In this document: positions 1 through 14,100 of the stretch, one piece after another
Position numbering within the stretch: the stretch's first letter is position 1
How the letters are laid out: each line of letters starts with the position of its first letter
Source: Mytilus galloprovincialis
Lineage: Eukaryota > Mollusca > Bivalvia > Mytilida > Mytilidae
DNA length: 64,000 bases
Direction of reading: 5' to 3'
Assembly: GCF_965363235.1 (NCBI RefSeq)
Contig: NC_134849.1
Coordinates: forward strand, 55,188,122-55,252,121
The notes under the pieces: generated by a model
The model's database searches: none
What the model was told of the DNA's origin: nothing
The model's input: the letters and a program-made list of their open reading frames with translations, nothing else
Made by a program: the position numbers and the translations under genes

Positions 1-320
1 GCACTAGCTGTCAAATTCGTGTTCATCGATTTTACTCAAATTCTCATATTTGATTTATAGCATACTAAAACCTATTTTCAAATAACAATATGTCTGAAAT
101 TAACAGTTTACGAAGCATGTACTCGATAATATATCTCAGAATTTCGTGCATATTTTAGTCTAGACGCCACTTAATTAACTATCAAGATGACATCTGATTA
201 CTGCCGATAATATCATAACCAGGTATAAAGTTAAAACAAAAACATAATAAAATAGATTGTGACTTCGTGCAATTGGATTTTTATAGGTCCGTTTGTTTTC
301 ATATTATTATAGGTTAAATA

Positions 321-376
321 TAACACCCTGTATAACCCCGATACAGATGAAACAGGACGTTGACGCGTTCGAATCG
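321..376 (+). repeat. Dispersed repeat, left copy of an inverted pair
   Basis: This segment matches, in reverse complement, 2925-2978 about 2.6 kb away. The shared core encodes the same short peptide (ITPIQM..DVDAFE) when each copy is read in its own orientation. It may be a piece of a dispersed element or of a decayed coding sequence. Confidence 0.5.
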
Positions 377-1109
377 AACACACCATGTAACACTGAGTTC
401 AGACAGTACGAAATTAATACTTTTAAAGAAAATCCAATATCTATTCTTCGGATATTTTGCTCCAACATATTCTTTGCCATAATACTCATTAGTTACTAAA
501 AGGTTTTTCAAATATGTGGAATTTTTATATACAAACATCAAATAAAGCACGACGATATCAATGATAAAACGTGCTTGGTATTTTTTAAATATTCAAAACT
601 TAATGTTTTTTGTACCTTATAGTTTTTACAATATACATTTTTGAAAATTTCATAGTTAAAATTAACAAACTTATAAAGATCGTATATTTGTGTTGTGTCT
701 AGAAACCAAAAACGTTTTAAAATGTCTTTATTTTCATGTTGTGTACGCTTCGTTGTCATTACACCTTTTTATACTGTACGCTTCGTTGACACAATATTGC
801 GTTTGTCAATGAATTTTGCGTGTATGAAATAATGCTTTGATATGATTATGACCAATATGCATGTTTAAAAATAAATAATTTACCACCATAACATGCAGAC
901 AACAACGCATAATATCCGTTGTATTGTCGAAACACTCTTGGAGGTATTTTTTACATGTAAAAAAAATCCTTATGTATACGTAAGTTGAATTGGTAGAAAA
1001 ACATTTACTCGAAAGATGCAAATATGACTAAGCATACAGATACATACGTCCGAATATCTAATAAGATAGCATTTTAGAAAATGTTTACCATACGACAGTC
1101 AATGTTTGT

Positions 1110-1401
1110 TTAAGGGTGGGTTAGGTGCCCGCTAACATGTTTAATCCCGCCATATTCTGTATTTGCCTGTCTTAAGCCAGGAGCTTGTAATCAGTGGTTA
1201 TATATATTTTCGTGTTCACTATTGTGCAAAAATTAGGCTCTTATGAACTGTTTTACATTTGTCATTTCGGTGTGATTGTTGAGGTGACTATGCGGTTTGG
1301 GCTTTGTTCATTGTTGAAGGCCGTACGGGGACCTATAGTTGTTCATTTTTGTGTCGTCTGGTCTCTTGCGAAGAGTTGTTTCAATACCGCATCTTCTTTT
1401 T
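1110..1401 (-). mobile_element. Mussel-type dispersed repeat, family R1, minus copy
   Basis: Read on the minus strand this copy starts near AGAAGATG.GGTAT and runs through a GGTC(A/C)CCGTACGGCCTTCAACAATG-like stretch to a GGCGGGATTAAACATGTTAGCGGG-like stretch. The same landmarks occur in order at 20688-21010, 38259-38605 and 47275-47671. It has no coding capacity and looks like a non-autonomous element. The family label is mine. Confidence 0.6.
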
Positions 1402-1765
1402 GATGTAGACAGCAATCAAAAACAATTAATGGATTATAGGCTTTTGGCGGGTCCAATGGGGTAATAGATTACAATAGAGTTACATTAAGGCTAGAGAATA
1501 TATGTATACAATGAACATGTAACGTATAGCCGTCAATAGTAATACAGTTTCTTAAATGTAAAGATATAAAGATGAAGAGATACTTCTTAATATTAACTGA
1601 TTGCTTTCTTCGATTATGTTTTTTTTTTTGTTTGTTTAATTTTTAAGGTATAAAGATTATGCTTAGTTTCCTCGAACATTACAGTCTTTCTACTGTCTAA
1701 AATCTAAATGATTGGTAATTCTGGTACTTTAAGCACCTTAAGGTTTTTTTTATGTTTTTTTAAAA

Positions 1766-1930
1766 GTTGTGCTGTTACACCAGTGTCCCAGGTTAAGGAG
1801 AGGGTTGGGGGCTCACATGTTTAATCCCGCCGCATTTTTTTCGTGTCGGTCCTACGTCATGGGACTGTATGACATAGGTTATATAGATCTGTCATATTTT
1901 TTTTCTTTGATAAATAATCCATAAGTTATA
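1766..1930 (-). repeat. Family R1 fragment, minus
   Basis: The stretch containing CACATGTTTAATCCCGCC matches the distal part of R1 (compare 1127-1150 and 38360-38395). Confidence 0.4.
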
Positions 1931-2924
1931 AATAAATAACCGTTAGTTTTCTCGTTTTTATTTTTTCACATATTTTTGATATTGGTGTCTTTTATAGCCG
2001 ACTATATGGTATAGGAATTCCTCAATGTTAAATGTTGTACATTGGACTATATTCACCCACTTCATTTCAAGATAAAGCAGTTGGAATGCCATCTAAGGCA
2101 TTTGGCAAACTAAGTTCAACGAGCTCATATGTCTGCTTTCGTCTATGCGAATTTCGACCAACATCAGCATTTGCAAGAGCCTAAAATTGTGAAAAGGAAG
2201 TCATTAATGTTTTAATGACTGTTCTATACTTTTTTAAACTTTATTTCTTCTGATAAATATTTATTAACTGTTCATTTCATCTGGAATAACGTTGAAAGTC
2301 CCAATTTTCAATAGAAACATTCCTATCAGATGTACGCTGGTTAAACACTGCAATTTTGGCTTTGGGTGACTGGTAATTTATGTTCAACTACTTTGACTAA
2401 TTTAACGGATAAACATTTACAATATAATACGGGAAAAAGGGTCGCCGACATCATCTCGAATATCTTGACAAGAAAGTGATTTGTGACGGTTTTTGTAAAC
2501 GAACTGTAATGTGATTATTTAAAAACGCACAACGAACGCGACACATTTGTTGGAACGAACAATACAGTAAGAGAAAACTTATTTACTATGATATTGCGTT
2601 TATTCTTAGTTCTAGGGAACATTTGAAGGCACGTAGTTATTCAACATATAGTTATTTATTATTGCTTAAGGTATTAATACGCAAAGGTGTATGCACGAAA
2701 AGATATTCAGCATTGTTTATCTCATAAAACGTATGAAATTGCACCATGCCTGTGCGTTTTGAATCTAGCAGTTTTATCAAACGTTCTATGCAATATCTAA
2801 AACTAACAACAATTGTATAATTGAATAAATAAATTAGCATGCACGTTGACATATTTATATATACTCAAATAAGTTCTAGAGAGACATTCGAAATTGTAGT
2901 CATCCCAAATGTTGTCCTGATTAT

Positions 2925-2978
2925 CGCTTCGAACGCGTCAACGTCCGAATTCATTTGTATCGGGGTTATACTGGGTGA
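2925..2978 (-). repeat. Dispersed repeat, right copy of an inverted pair
   Basis: Reverse-complement partner of 321-376. The identity covers about 50 bp, and the reading frame of the shared peptide core is kept open in both copies. Confidence 0.5.
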
Positions 2979-3542
2979 ATAAGTTAATTAACATTTTTTA
3001 CCTATATAAGAATGATTCAGTCAACAAAATGGTTCACCTTTGTTTTGTACTTCAATGTTGACATTCTTTTCTTTTAATGTCTGGACACGAATTATGCACG
3101 CGTAACCAATCTCTAGCTAAAACGTTAAACTCAAGGTTACATGAGTACGGATTTAATGTGGTCGAATTATTCACTTGCAAGTAAACAATTCATCAGCGAT
3201 ACTTGTTTCGCCTTTTTTGATAAAATTGAATCAAATTGACTGCTTAGTACGAAATATTGTTTCTTTATTTTACTTTTATTAATGATAGAACTAAACGAAA
3301 TCATATTCTTTTTGTTCATATCTCGTATCTAATACCCTTTTGATATACTGCAAAGCACTTAATTTCAACCTTTTTTGGTGAAACTTGTATGACGTTGAAA
3401 GAAATGATTGACCTCTTATGCACATATGTAAATGCTAAAAAATACCCGTGGTAGAATTGGACAATTGTTGTAAAAAAGAGTAGGAACACAGTAATAAGGT
3501 TGACACAGTAAGAATTTGTTTTAGACATAAAAGGGGAGGGGT

Positions 3543-3619
3543 TCGGACTTCGGGCGCCTGTGTTCATACATAAAATGAGAGATGAATCCAAACGTCGGGT
3601 GCCTGTGTTTACATAAAAA
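3543..3619 (+). repeat. Two-copy direct repeat, period about 44 bp
   Basis: A unit containing TCGGGCGCCTGTGTTCATACAT is followed by a second unit containing TCGGGTGCCTGTGTTTACAT, each followed by an A-rich or G-rich run. It is a short local duplication with no coding signal. Confidence 0.45.
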
Positions 3620-3769
3620 AGGGGGAATTACATTGTCAACGCCCATTTCATTTTTTGACAGTTCTGCACCTTAGTAAAAAGGGGGATGTCGATGCAGTTA
3701 CATTACAATACAGAATCCTTATAGATCTGACTATCCTATTTTTTCTTCTTTCTTTCTACTTACTTTCAC

Positions 3770-4015
3770 TTGGATTTCGCGGGCAGTGCGTCGACTAAGC
3801 TTGTGCGAAAGGTTTTAAGACACGGATCGATAACGGTCTCCGAATTTGAATATTTTCTCCAAAATTGGAGTTATCTGTGGAAAAAAGATTGTTTCAAAGA
3901 CAAATTTAGGAAGTACAACACACTACATTTATATGTCACATCACAAATATTTCCGACTATGTACGGTTTCTGTGGAGTTGCAGCTCAATGAAATCGGTAT
4001 TTTCCTGTAGTAGTA
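3770..4015 (+). repeat. Diverged dispersed repeat shared with 50150-50345
   Basis: Both copies contain a GGATCGATAA(C/T)GGTCT core and end near GGAGTTGC.GC..AATGAAATC. The open frame here differs from the one at 50121-50321 apart from a few residues, so I treat it as a repeat and not a gene. Confidence 0.45.
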
Positions 4016-4469
4016 TGGATGAACGCTTACAACAATACTTGGCTGGTAATGGATATGATTCCCTCTTCCTATCATTTAACCCTAATGTTATGCAATTTAC
4101 GTTATACCACGAGACTTCCATTATCGGAAACATTTCTAAAGTATACGGATGGATAAGTACATTCAACATTGTTCAAACAGTACTTTAAATTGTTTGAAAC
4201 AAACTTTAAGGAAGACACCAAAGGAGGCAATTAAAGTCACAAGTCGAAGAAGACCTACAACATCATGGTAATATAATGAAGTAGCGAAAAGACAAAAACA
4301 CAAAAGAATACAAAAAAACAAACACTGAGAAGCACTATCACCATAAAATGAAATACATTGAATTTGAAAATATTCAATTTTCTATGATATCGTGTTTCAA
4401 CAAATATAATAAAACAGATACATACAAACATACTATTTTATCATATAAAGATATGTTATACCTTTTATA

Positions 4470-4540
4470 TTATAGGAAGATGTGGTATGAGCGCCAATGC
4501 GACAACTCTCCATCCAAAGGTCAGCAAGATAAAAAAAAGG
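4470..4540 (+). repeat. Family R1 head fragment
   Basis: Begins AGGAAGATGTGGTATGAGCG and continues with CCAATGCGACAACTCTCCAT, the start common to R1 copies. Confidence 0.45.
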
Positions 4541-5071
4541 ATCCAAATGACTTGTGTAAAACATTTCAAACCGGAAAACCAACTGTCTAATCTATATCCC
4601 GTTCCCTTTTCACGAATGTGACTTACCGAATTTGACTATTTACCGGGCTTTTACATAATAAAATTAGTAACACGACGGTGCTACATGTGGGACAGAACCT
4701 GCTTTATCCTTCCGGAGCATCTGAGATCACCCTAGTTTATTTTCGATCTATGAGTTTGAATGTCCCTCTTGTATCTTTCGTCCCTGTTTTATATTAAAAA
4801 AAGAACGAGAATCGTTTCACTTTTGACATAAACTAAAAAGAAATTACCTAAGGTAACCCTGATAATACATTTGAAGTGAAACATTTAAAAAGGCTTTTTT
4901 CAAAAGTGACCAAAATAAACCCTGTTCAGTAGATATTAATCAATGTAAAGAGCATTTTCCGGTATGAAAACTTTACACAGAAGTTATTATTAACAAACAG
5001 TGTGTATTTACATATAAACTTCCTTAACGTTGTATTAAACCATGTAACTTGTGATCAATGGATTCGTAAAA

Positions 5072-5159
5072 ATGAATTCACTGATGAAATTCGTTAAAGA
5101 CCTATCTTGTTTGATTGTTGGAATATCAGTTATCTTAGCCATTGGTAATTGCGATAACG
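5072..5159 (+). CDS. Receptor A exon 1 (signal peptide)
   Basis: ATG opens MNSLMKFVKD followed by a hydrophobic run (CLIVGISVILAIG), typical of a signal peptide. The donor is g|GTATGT, phase 1. The start was chosen because it is the first ATG giving a leader in frame with exon 2. An ATG five codons later is a possible alternative. Confidence 0.75.
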
Positions 5160-8100
5160 GTATGTACAATATATATATTTATATATACATAGGCCAAGAT
5201 ACCAGAGGGACATCAAAAGTCGAAAATTAGTCCGAGATTTCTCTGACGTCCAACGGCGGTTTTCCCAGACAAGCTGGGACCGTGCTCATCTTTGAAACAG
5301 CCGTTAGACGTCAGAGTATGTCGGACTAGTCGAAAATAAATTGAGTATCTCTAGGCTAAAAAAGAAAAGACAAACCGAAACCCAGTAGTACATAAAACAC
5401 TACACAGAACACTAAAGAGTAAAACAAACATAACCAAACACTAGGGTATCAGGTGCTCCGGAAAGCTGAACAGATTCAGCTCCATGTGTGGCAGCCGTCG
5501 TGTCCGAAAAACTTACGTAGGGATAATTTTAATTTCACCGCTTGGTACTCTTGATTAATAAAGCTTCCTTGTGAGCATCTCTTTTGTCTTGCGAATTCAA
5601 CATATCCACATTATCAATTTCAAGATGTTAGTCAAGATATGAGACAGCCTTAACTGTATCTGATGAATCCTTCATCTCAAATTCGAAGGAATAGATAAGT
5701 TTAGTAAAGTCAACAAATTCTCTCTAGACTATTTAATTCCATAAAACAAAATCAAGTGTGGTACAGTAGTCTAATAAATTTATTATTTTAACTCATTCAT
5801 TATTAGTTTTTACTTTTCAAAGATTTTCGAAAAGTGGCGGTACGAAGGGTCTCACCACAACAATTTTGCAAAGTTCCATACAATTTTGATATTTTGCAAT
5901 AGAAATAATAGTGAGAACCAGCAGATACTTTAAGAACCGATCGGGGAAAACAGATTATAAGAACTCCTGTTGCACGTAACACTGGAGTCGTATTTTACTT
6001 CAGAAAAAATACATTAATTCAACGGAAAGTTTTAAAGACCAAACAAGGCGGAATCGTGGAAGCCGTGTTCTATATGTATTTTAATTCCTTGATACATATA
6101 CCACAAATGGAACCATTCAAACCACCAATCTACATTTAAACAACAAATTAATTTTGATAAGCGTAGTTTGTCTTTTGGTATAAGAATTAACACGCTAGTG
6201 TTGATTCGAAAAAAAATTTCAATTATAAATGTAACTTGTAGTTTCAAACTATAAAATTAAACTGACAAAGTTTGAGTTCCCTTATATATTCTGACTTTTG
6301 ACTGAGTTACATGTACCAAGGTTTGCGAGTTGATTTATTTTGTCCGTTTATATTTGTTAAACTGTTACCATGTATCATATAATTTCAAACATGCTTTAGT
6401 ATTGGGTTGTCTTGGTAGAAAGATTTGACCTGTCATTCAGTAAGTCAGCCCGTCATGTTTTGTTGTTTGCAGGTGCTTCCTTAATATATTCTCTTCTGAA
6501 TCATTAGAATGCAATCATTATTATAGGTTTAAATAATCCATCTTTTTCCACATACATTGTAAGTAAATGCCTGTATCAAGTCCGGAATATGACAGTTGCT
6601 ATCCATTCCTTTTATGTGTTGAAGCTTTTGATTTTGTCATTTGATTAGGGACTTCCTTTTTTAATCTTCCCCGGAGTTCGATATTTTTGTGATTTTATTT
6701 GTTGATACATGTATATTGCGACATTTATCAAAAGAAGATCTTTATTGATATCAATGTCTCGCAGTTGCTTACCACAGTAAGTGTGGTAAAGAGTTTTCCG
6801 GTTGATAGATAAGATTATACAAATATAGATTTGTCGTTGTGATAACAACTATACGATAATGACCTTCACTGCGAAATGAAAGTATATTAGATAAGGGCAG
6901 AAGTTTTGTCTTGCCACAGATAAGGATGTTCGCCACACTGTTAAAAGAATGTAATGAATTGATAGAAATAGATAAAACAAGGATATGTAAAGTAATTTAC
7001 TATACAAATCCTTCGATAAAGGAACTAAAAACGCCAACATATTTAGGATATTAATTTTGAGGAAACTGTTAGCGTTTCTCTCCAGAACTTTCACACATTT
7101 TTCATTATTTTTTTGGCACCATTTTTCTATAAAAAAAGTATTAAAAACGAATTGCATTAGATTGAGTTTTTAAATAAAATTATGAATAGAAAAATAAGGA
7201 TAAGTGGGCATTTTTTTATCGACACTTTTATAAAACTAGAGGACTCCGATTATCTGACAAAAAGTCAAGAACAAGAGTAGTGAACATGCTTAAGCAACAT
7301 ATGGACCGCTCAAAGAGTTGTGTGTATTGCAACAGTTATTACATGTGTATCCTGAAAAGAATTTGACATTCACGTTACGCACGCTGTTCCTACAACCCCT
7401 AGGATTTAATACAGAATCTTCGAAATGTCCTCCGCAAAACAAAATAAAAATGTTAGCCAACTTAAATTATGTTGGTATAGCTCTTGATCATATATTAAGT
7501 AATATCCAGTATATTTGAGGATTAAAATAACAAAGCTATATAAAAACAACGGGTGTCCAACGTTACATTTATAAAAAAAAAAACTGTTTTAACTCTTATG
7601 TACAGTGGTCCTATTTCTTATTCTCTGATTCTCCTGAGACTTGGTCGGAACAACGAAATGTGTCGGTTCTTTGTGGCGTTAAAACCGTTATTTTGCCAAA
7701 TTACATTTACCTCGGTGGCTGCATATTAAGCTGGAATAAGAAAAATGTCCAACGACGTTTTTCGTTATCTTAACGACTGAAAGTGAATTTTATAGTTAGT
7801 TATAGCAGAAAATGAATTAAAAAGAGCAAGAAAATAATAACAGCTACCAAAAGTACAAATACTTGCCTCATTCTTCGTGAGTTCAAATATTGCAGATTCT
7901 ATAAAATCTTCTCTACGCAGTTGTTTTCCAAGCGGTAGCCATTTTGTCCCTCCTACATTACTTGCGAAAGTACTGCATTTTAAGGTGAAATAATTTAAAA
8001 GGTTTACTATTTTTAAATCGATTTCCACAACTTATTAATTATTAAGTAAATTATGATAAAATGACATCACAAAACGAATAGAACCAGAATCAACCAACAA

Positions 8101-11100
8101 CATATAAAAAAACGAAAAAAACTTGCAACAATTACTCAAAGTCCAAAACCCTCTTTGACGCCGCATTTTTAGTGTAACGTCATGTTGTAAGAACATCACA
8201 AACAACGTTATTCACTTAATCAGAGACATTCTCTTATGGTCTTCATTTTTTTCGAACGCGGTCCATAGTTATACGTCGAGCAGATTTATACGCACATTTT
8301 CACTTTTTAGTTCCTTATTCTGGGAGTTACATACAAAAAAAAAACAAGTTCTTACCTATACATTATTGTCAGATTTCAATTTATTCATGTTTAGATGAAT
8401 TGTTGATTGAATTTCCTGCACATCGCGCAAACGGATTTGCTTGTCACTACAGTCCTAATTTGATTCAACGTTAAATTGCAATTGTTTATAATGTTTTGAA
8501 GCAACAATGAAACAGCAAAAATTGTAGAAAAATCAGCATGTTGATTGTGATTTAACAAAACAGCTAAATTAACAAACTTTAAAAAAAAAAAAAATAACGA
8601 AGTCTGGCAAAATTTAAGATTACATTGTATAAAAATTTGAATTTCAGATTTCAATTTAACATTTTACAATGAACGTAAAACCTGGTCGGAAGCCAAAGAC
8701 TTTTGTTTCGTGAACGGTGGGATTTTAGAGACAGATGAAACTATCATAATAAAGGATCATGATTATACGAAAGATAATGTCAAACTATGGCTTGGTGCTT
8801 ACAGTTTGATTACTCCATGGTCAGGTGTGTTTGGTAAGTCTCTTTGTAAGAAACTATTATATCAAACTGACCGAATGACCAACCTGCACGCGGCTTAAAA
8901 AAAATTTGATTAGATGCTGTAGATACTAATATGTATCAAAATACTGCCAGTTAAGTCATTTTCAGCATTTTATCTCTAAATAGTACAGTCGAATCGTGAC
9001 ATACAAAGGACAAGACCGAACCAAACCAAACAAGACAAAGCAGAACCCCTGTTAACTACTTATATGATATTTTTTATTTTTTTTTTGAAGACTCATTGAA
9101 AAATGTTCTTTTTTTTTATTGTTGTATCTTAAAATTTATAAATGATGCAACAATTTTTGTTTCTTGCTGACTATTTTGTTACATTTCTACTGCTCTGTGG
9201 ACCATGCTCTGAACAATTTTTTTTTTCTTTTTAACTCCTATATTTTAAGAAACAAAAGTACAGTGATTGATTGCAGCATGTTGTTGCATTGTATTAGTCG
9301 CTTTAGGAATCGCTATAATTCCAGATATATCATAAGTATTTGTGGTTTTATCTTACATTAGGTTGTTATTTTTGGAATGAGGATGATAGAAACAAATCAA
9401 TAGAATTTGAACTGCAGAATAAGGAAGAATGTCAGATTCGCTGTCCTAAGTCAATTTATGAGTGTTTTGCCTTCAAGGTAATTAAATCAAGTCTATGACT
9501 TGAATTTAGCTATATTTATATTTGTCTTTAGTTACCTCCTATAGGTTTAAAGAGATACGATTGGTTAAATTAATACACGTGGTGACTATGTATATTTGAT
9601 ATATGGTGTCCTAAATAAAACATATAGGGTTAGTTACCATATGGGGTAAGTAAGGAGTTACTTCCCTTTTTAAAAAAAAATGTCACAACCCTTTATAAAA
9701 AAACACGGTGTTGAGGAAAATTCTAAAAGGGTTAAACAGATGAAGAAATTGATGAAGAAAGGTTGAAATAAGTTCATAAAATATAAAGCTAACAAGTTGT
9801 TATTGTTGGCACCACGGAGTTACTTCCCTTTCAAAACAAAAACAGAATTGTAATAATATATGTTTTCACTAAAACGAGCCAAGGCTTTAACATGTTGAAA
9901 TGTGTTTAAAGAATTAAGTATATATTAGTCTAATTCGCCATTTAGTTCATCTTTAATTTTCGATGCGTGATTTTACATAATAGAATATCAAAATCATGAA
10001 AATTTGATACAATCTTCTTTTTATTACATCTCATTCGTCACAGCTCATGTTTTATTTTCTTTTAAATATTTCTTGTTCTCTGTGTTTGAAATTTATCAAC
10101 AAAGCGAAAAGAACCAAGACATGAACTATATTTAATTGAAATAAGTTATATTTATAGAATTCGTAAAAATATCACAAAAAAAGTCAACCACACACGTATA
10201 ATATGATTTCCGTGTTTAATACAAGTGTTTCTGGTAAAAAACATATCAAGAACCATATGACAAAAACACAAAATACAGAATCTTCAAGTGCACAAGCGAC
10301 TAACATGACTGTGCATAAATCTTCCAATGGTCATGGCAAAGGAAGTTGTATATCCTTATACAACAAAAAAAGTACAGAATAGAGAATACTCACAGTTACT
10401 GAAGGTAGTTCAAAGTCATTGACAATTAATTACAATATATGTGATGCAAGCACTTACTTAAATGTTAGTTATTCAGTCACCATTGTAATGCAACTATATA
10501 TTAAAAAAACAAGAATGTGCCAATAGTACACATGCTCCATCCACACCATCGCTTTTTATGTTCAGTGGACTGTGAAATTGGGGTACAAACTGTAATTTGA
10601 CCTTAAGATTTAAAAGATCATACCATAGGGAACAAGTTTCAAGTTGGTTGGATTTCAACTACATCAAAAACTACCTCGAACAAAATCGTTAACGAAAAAC
10701 ATTAACCTGAAGCGGGACAGACAGACGGACAAACGAACGGACGAACGAACGGACGCAGAGACCAGAAAAAATTATGCCATAAATAGGACAAAAAGTGTTG
10801 AAGTTATATGGGACACAATCGAATAATAAATGATTATCATGATATTTGAGTTTGTTTTTTTTTTGCAACAGGTATTAAATAAAAGATTTTCCTTTTAGTG
10901 TTATTGTTTTTTTTTTTTTATTATACGACGTTATCAGTTCAATTTTAAGGTTGTACCAAACACCATGACTGAAATAAATTTTGACAAAATATATTTACTT
11001 TGACCCGTTGATAAAATATGAAAATTTCTAAAAAATTGAACCACATACTTTCAGGGAAAATTTTCATTGGATATATAGCAGCTTGACAAACACTAATTTT

Positions 11101-14100
11101 GATTATATTGAGAAACTTTATATTTCCTCAACAATACAATATGATTAAAACGTTGAGCTGATTTCTGCAAAGTTATCTCCCTGTAGTGTAAGGGACTGTC
11201 ACACATAAAGGATGTTTGTTTGCTCTTCTTGTTTTTTAATTTTTGCCAGATTTTCGGAATCCTCTGATTTTATCCATTCATTGACATTAAAACAATTGTC
11301 TACTAACCTATATTTTTTTCTTCTTAAATTTTATTACTTTAACACAACAAAGCCAGATATGAAAATTTAATAAAGTTCTTGTTCTTTCTTCATAGTTTTT
11401 TTAGACCAAAAAAACGATCAGTGTTTAAAGTATGAAAAGTCTAAAGATACTCATTTCCCGCCAAATTTTCAATGGCTAATATATCAAAAACATGCACACG
11501 TACTCCTCATTTTATTCTTCTTTTTAAGTTCCTTTATTTATATACTATCATATAAGACAGTGTTTTTTAAAAACTTATTTTGAAATAGAGTAGCGAACAT
11601 CCTAAAAACTTGAACCACATACTTTCTGAGAAAATTTTTAATGGATACATGTAAATGTATATAGCATAAAACTTTACTGGGTAATCATTGTTGGAATTTC
11701 AACTGATGAATGCATCTTTACAAATTTGACACAAACACGACTGTTTTAAAAACATGAAACATTTTAGGAGAAAACCTGCTACTGTTTAAATAGTGAGAAT
11801 CTACCACAAAGTCATGATGACACATCTCCAAAGAAATGTTCGGACTCTACCGAAACTGACTACGTTTTCATATACAGGCGTAAGTTAAGTTCACATGCTC
11901 AAAATAAAAAAAAACATATGTATAATGCATAAGAAATTATAGATAAAAATATAATAACCTTATATGTTTTACTATTTCAGTTTTAAAAAGTAAAATCATA
12001 ACAATACTGAACTCCGTGGATAATTCAAAACGAAAAGTCCCTAATCAAAAGGCAAAATAAAAAGATAAAACACATCAAACGAATGGACAACAAATGTCAA
12101 ATTCCTGACTTGGTACAGGCATTTTCAAATGTAGAAAATGGTGAATTGAACCTGGTTTTATAGTCTTTTATAGCGCTAAACCTCTCACTTGTTTGATATT
12201 CGCATCACCTTCCATTATATTGACAACGATGCGTGAACAAGACAGACACTATCGGTTAAAATAAAAACCTTATATAAGAACCATAACATGATGGCGGATG
12301 TTTAAAGAACAGAGACACGTCATTTGTATCAATGGAACACACAAAGTCACACGGACAAAGCACACTAGCAAAAATGAAAGATATATATATAATACAAACA
12401 AGGTATTGACGGGATGTATAAGTACCGAGCCACGTCAAATGGATATCACCCAAAAACAGACCAAACAGTAACACTACTATTAATAAAGACAAATAATTTA
12501 ATTTTGGATGTAACGTGTCTTCTGATTGGCTGACGTTATTTTGTTATGAGCCCATAGACATAATTCAGTCATGTGACTGTGACGTCATCAACGTTTTTTC
12601 ATGGTTTTCTACGGTTTAAAATGGAATTTAGAATTAAATTATAAGAAATGACTGTAATATTTGTTCTGTCTATTCGAAACAACATAAAAAATGTGGTGCA
12701 CACTGTTAAATAACCCGCTTCGCGCGTTATTCAGTGTGCACCAAATTTTTTATGTTATTTTTTCATAGACAGAAAAAAATATTACAGTCATTCCTTAAAT
12801 AAAACAACAATATAACACGTTATTAAACTTATAAACAACGTCAGTACGCAAAATATATACACAAAGACCATCATGTATTATTTGTGAAGTTGATACGGAA
12901 TATTTATCAACACGGTCTTGGTACCTTCTGATGATTCTTTTTAGAAAAAGCTTAAAATATAGCCTTTTATCCTTTTAGCAATATAAAGTACGTTATTATT
13001 TTATTTTATTTTTGTTTTCTTTTTTTTTTTTTTTTATCTTTTTTTAAAATGATTTACGCTATATCAATGTAAAACTATTTAGTTTTACCATTCTTATATA
13101 AACCAACAGGATATGTTTTCTATAGGTTCGCATTGTTGAGTAAAGCAAAATTTTATAGCTATTTAACTGGTGGTTGTACTGCTATTGAATATCTAGACAG
13201 TTTGAAGATATAATACTAATTTCTTTTTTCCCAATTTGTAGAAATCCAAGAAGGACCAGATATTGATTCAGATACTTATAACTGTATTGCAGTTGAGTGT
13301 AAGAATCTCGGCCGCGACCGCGTTTTTACTGCTGAAAACTGTGATTCCATGTATAATGTGCTATGTGGTAATGTTGGTTGATGCATGGTTAAATTGTATG
13401 CAGTTTTGATAATATTATGATAAAATAAAGATATGTAAACAAAATAGGTATATAAAAACATGTCACAGTTAAATACTGCTAAACTCAAGTAGTTCTAGAG
13501 AAACATAGTAATATTAAAAATCGCAATACAGATACGAATACTTAATCTCCTTTTGAAAATAACAAAAGGGAACAAAACCCTGAGAAACACAAAATATGAA
13601 AGCTAGAGATTAAACGACAAGGAGTCCCTTCACAACAATGATAAATATAGGCGATCTAAAACAGAAACTATATAGTGTTTCTCGTCTTATAACAGTCTAT
13701 AGTAAAAGAGGGACGAAAGATACCAGAGGGACAGTCAAACTCATAAATCGAAAATAAACTAACATCACCATGGCTGAAAGTAAACATGAAAAAGACAAAC
13801 AAACAAACAATAGTACATATGACACAACATAGAAAACTAAAGAATAAGCAACACGAACCCAAACAAAAAAGGGGTGATATCAGGTGCTCCAGAAAGGTAA
13901 GAAGATCCTGCTCCACATTAGGCACCTGTCGTGTTGCTTATGTGATAACAAATCCGATAAATAGTCTAATTCGATAGGCCACATCCATGAAAGGGAAGGA
14001 GATTGAAGTAACGACGTAAGGAACATATCCGATATCATTTGTGAAACGGTAATTAAAATATGCTTTAAATTAACATTGCTAATAAGCTTAGCTTGTATTT

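Larger units (their letters stand above)
1..5071. other. Intergenic region upstream of receptor A
   Basis: I see no convincing gene here. The short open frames are AT-rich, lack family motifs and do not join into a spliced model. The stretch holds repeat pieces listed separately (inverted pair 321-376/2925-2978, repeats at 1110-1401, 1766-1930, 3543-3619, 3770-4015 and 4470-4540). The promoter and any noncoding first exon of receptor A should lie near the right end, but no clear core promoter element could be fixed. Confidence 0.6.

Noticed and set aside
6849-7157. A 102-residue hydrophobic open frame on the minus strand
   Set aside because: It lies inside a degenerate MITE in receptor A intron 1 and has AT-driven hydrophobic composition with no family pattern.
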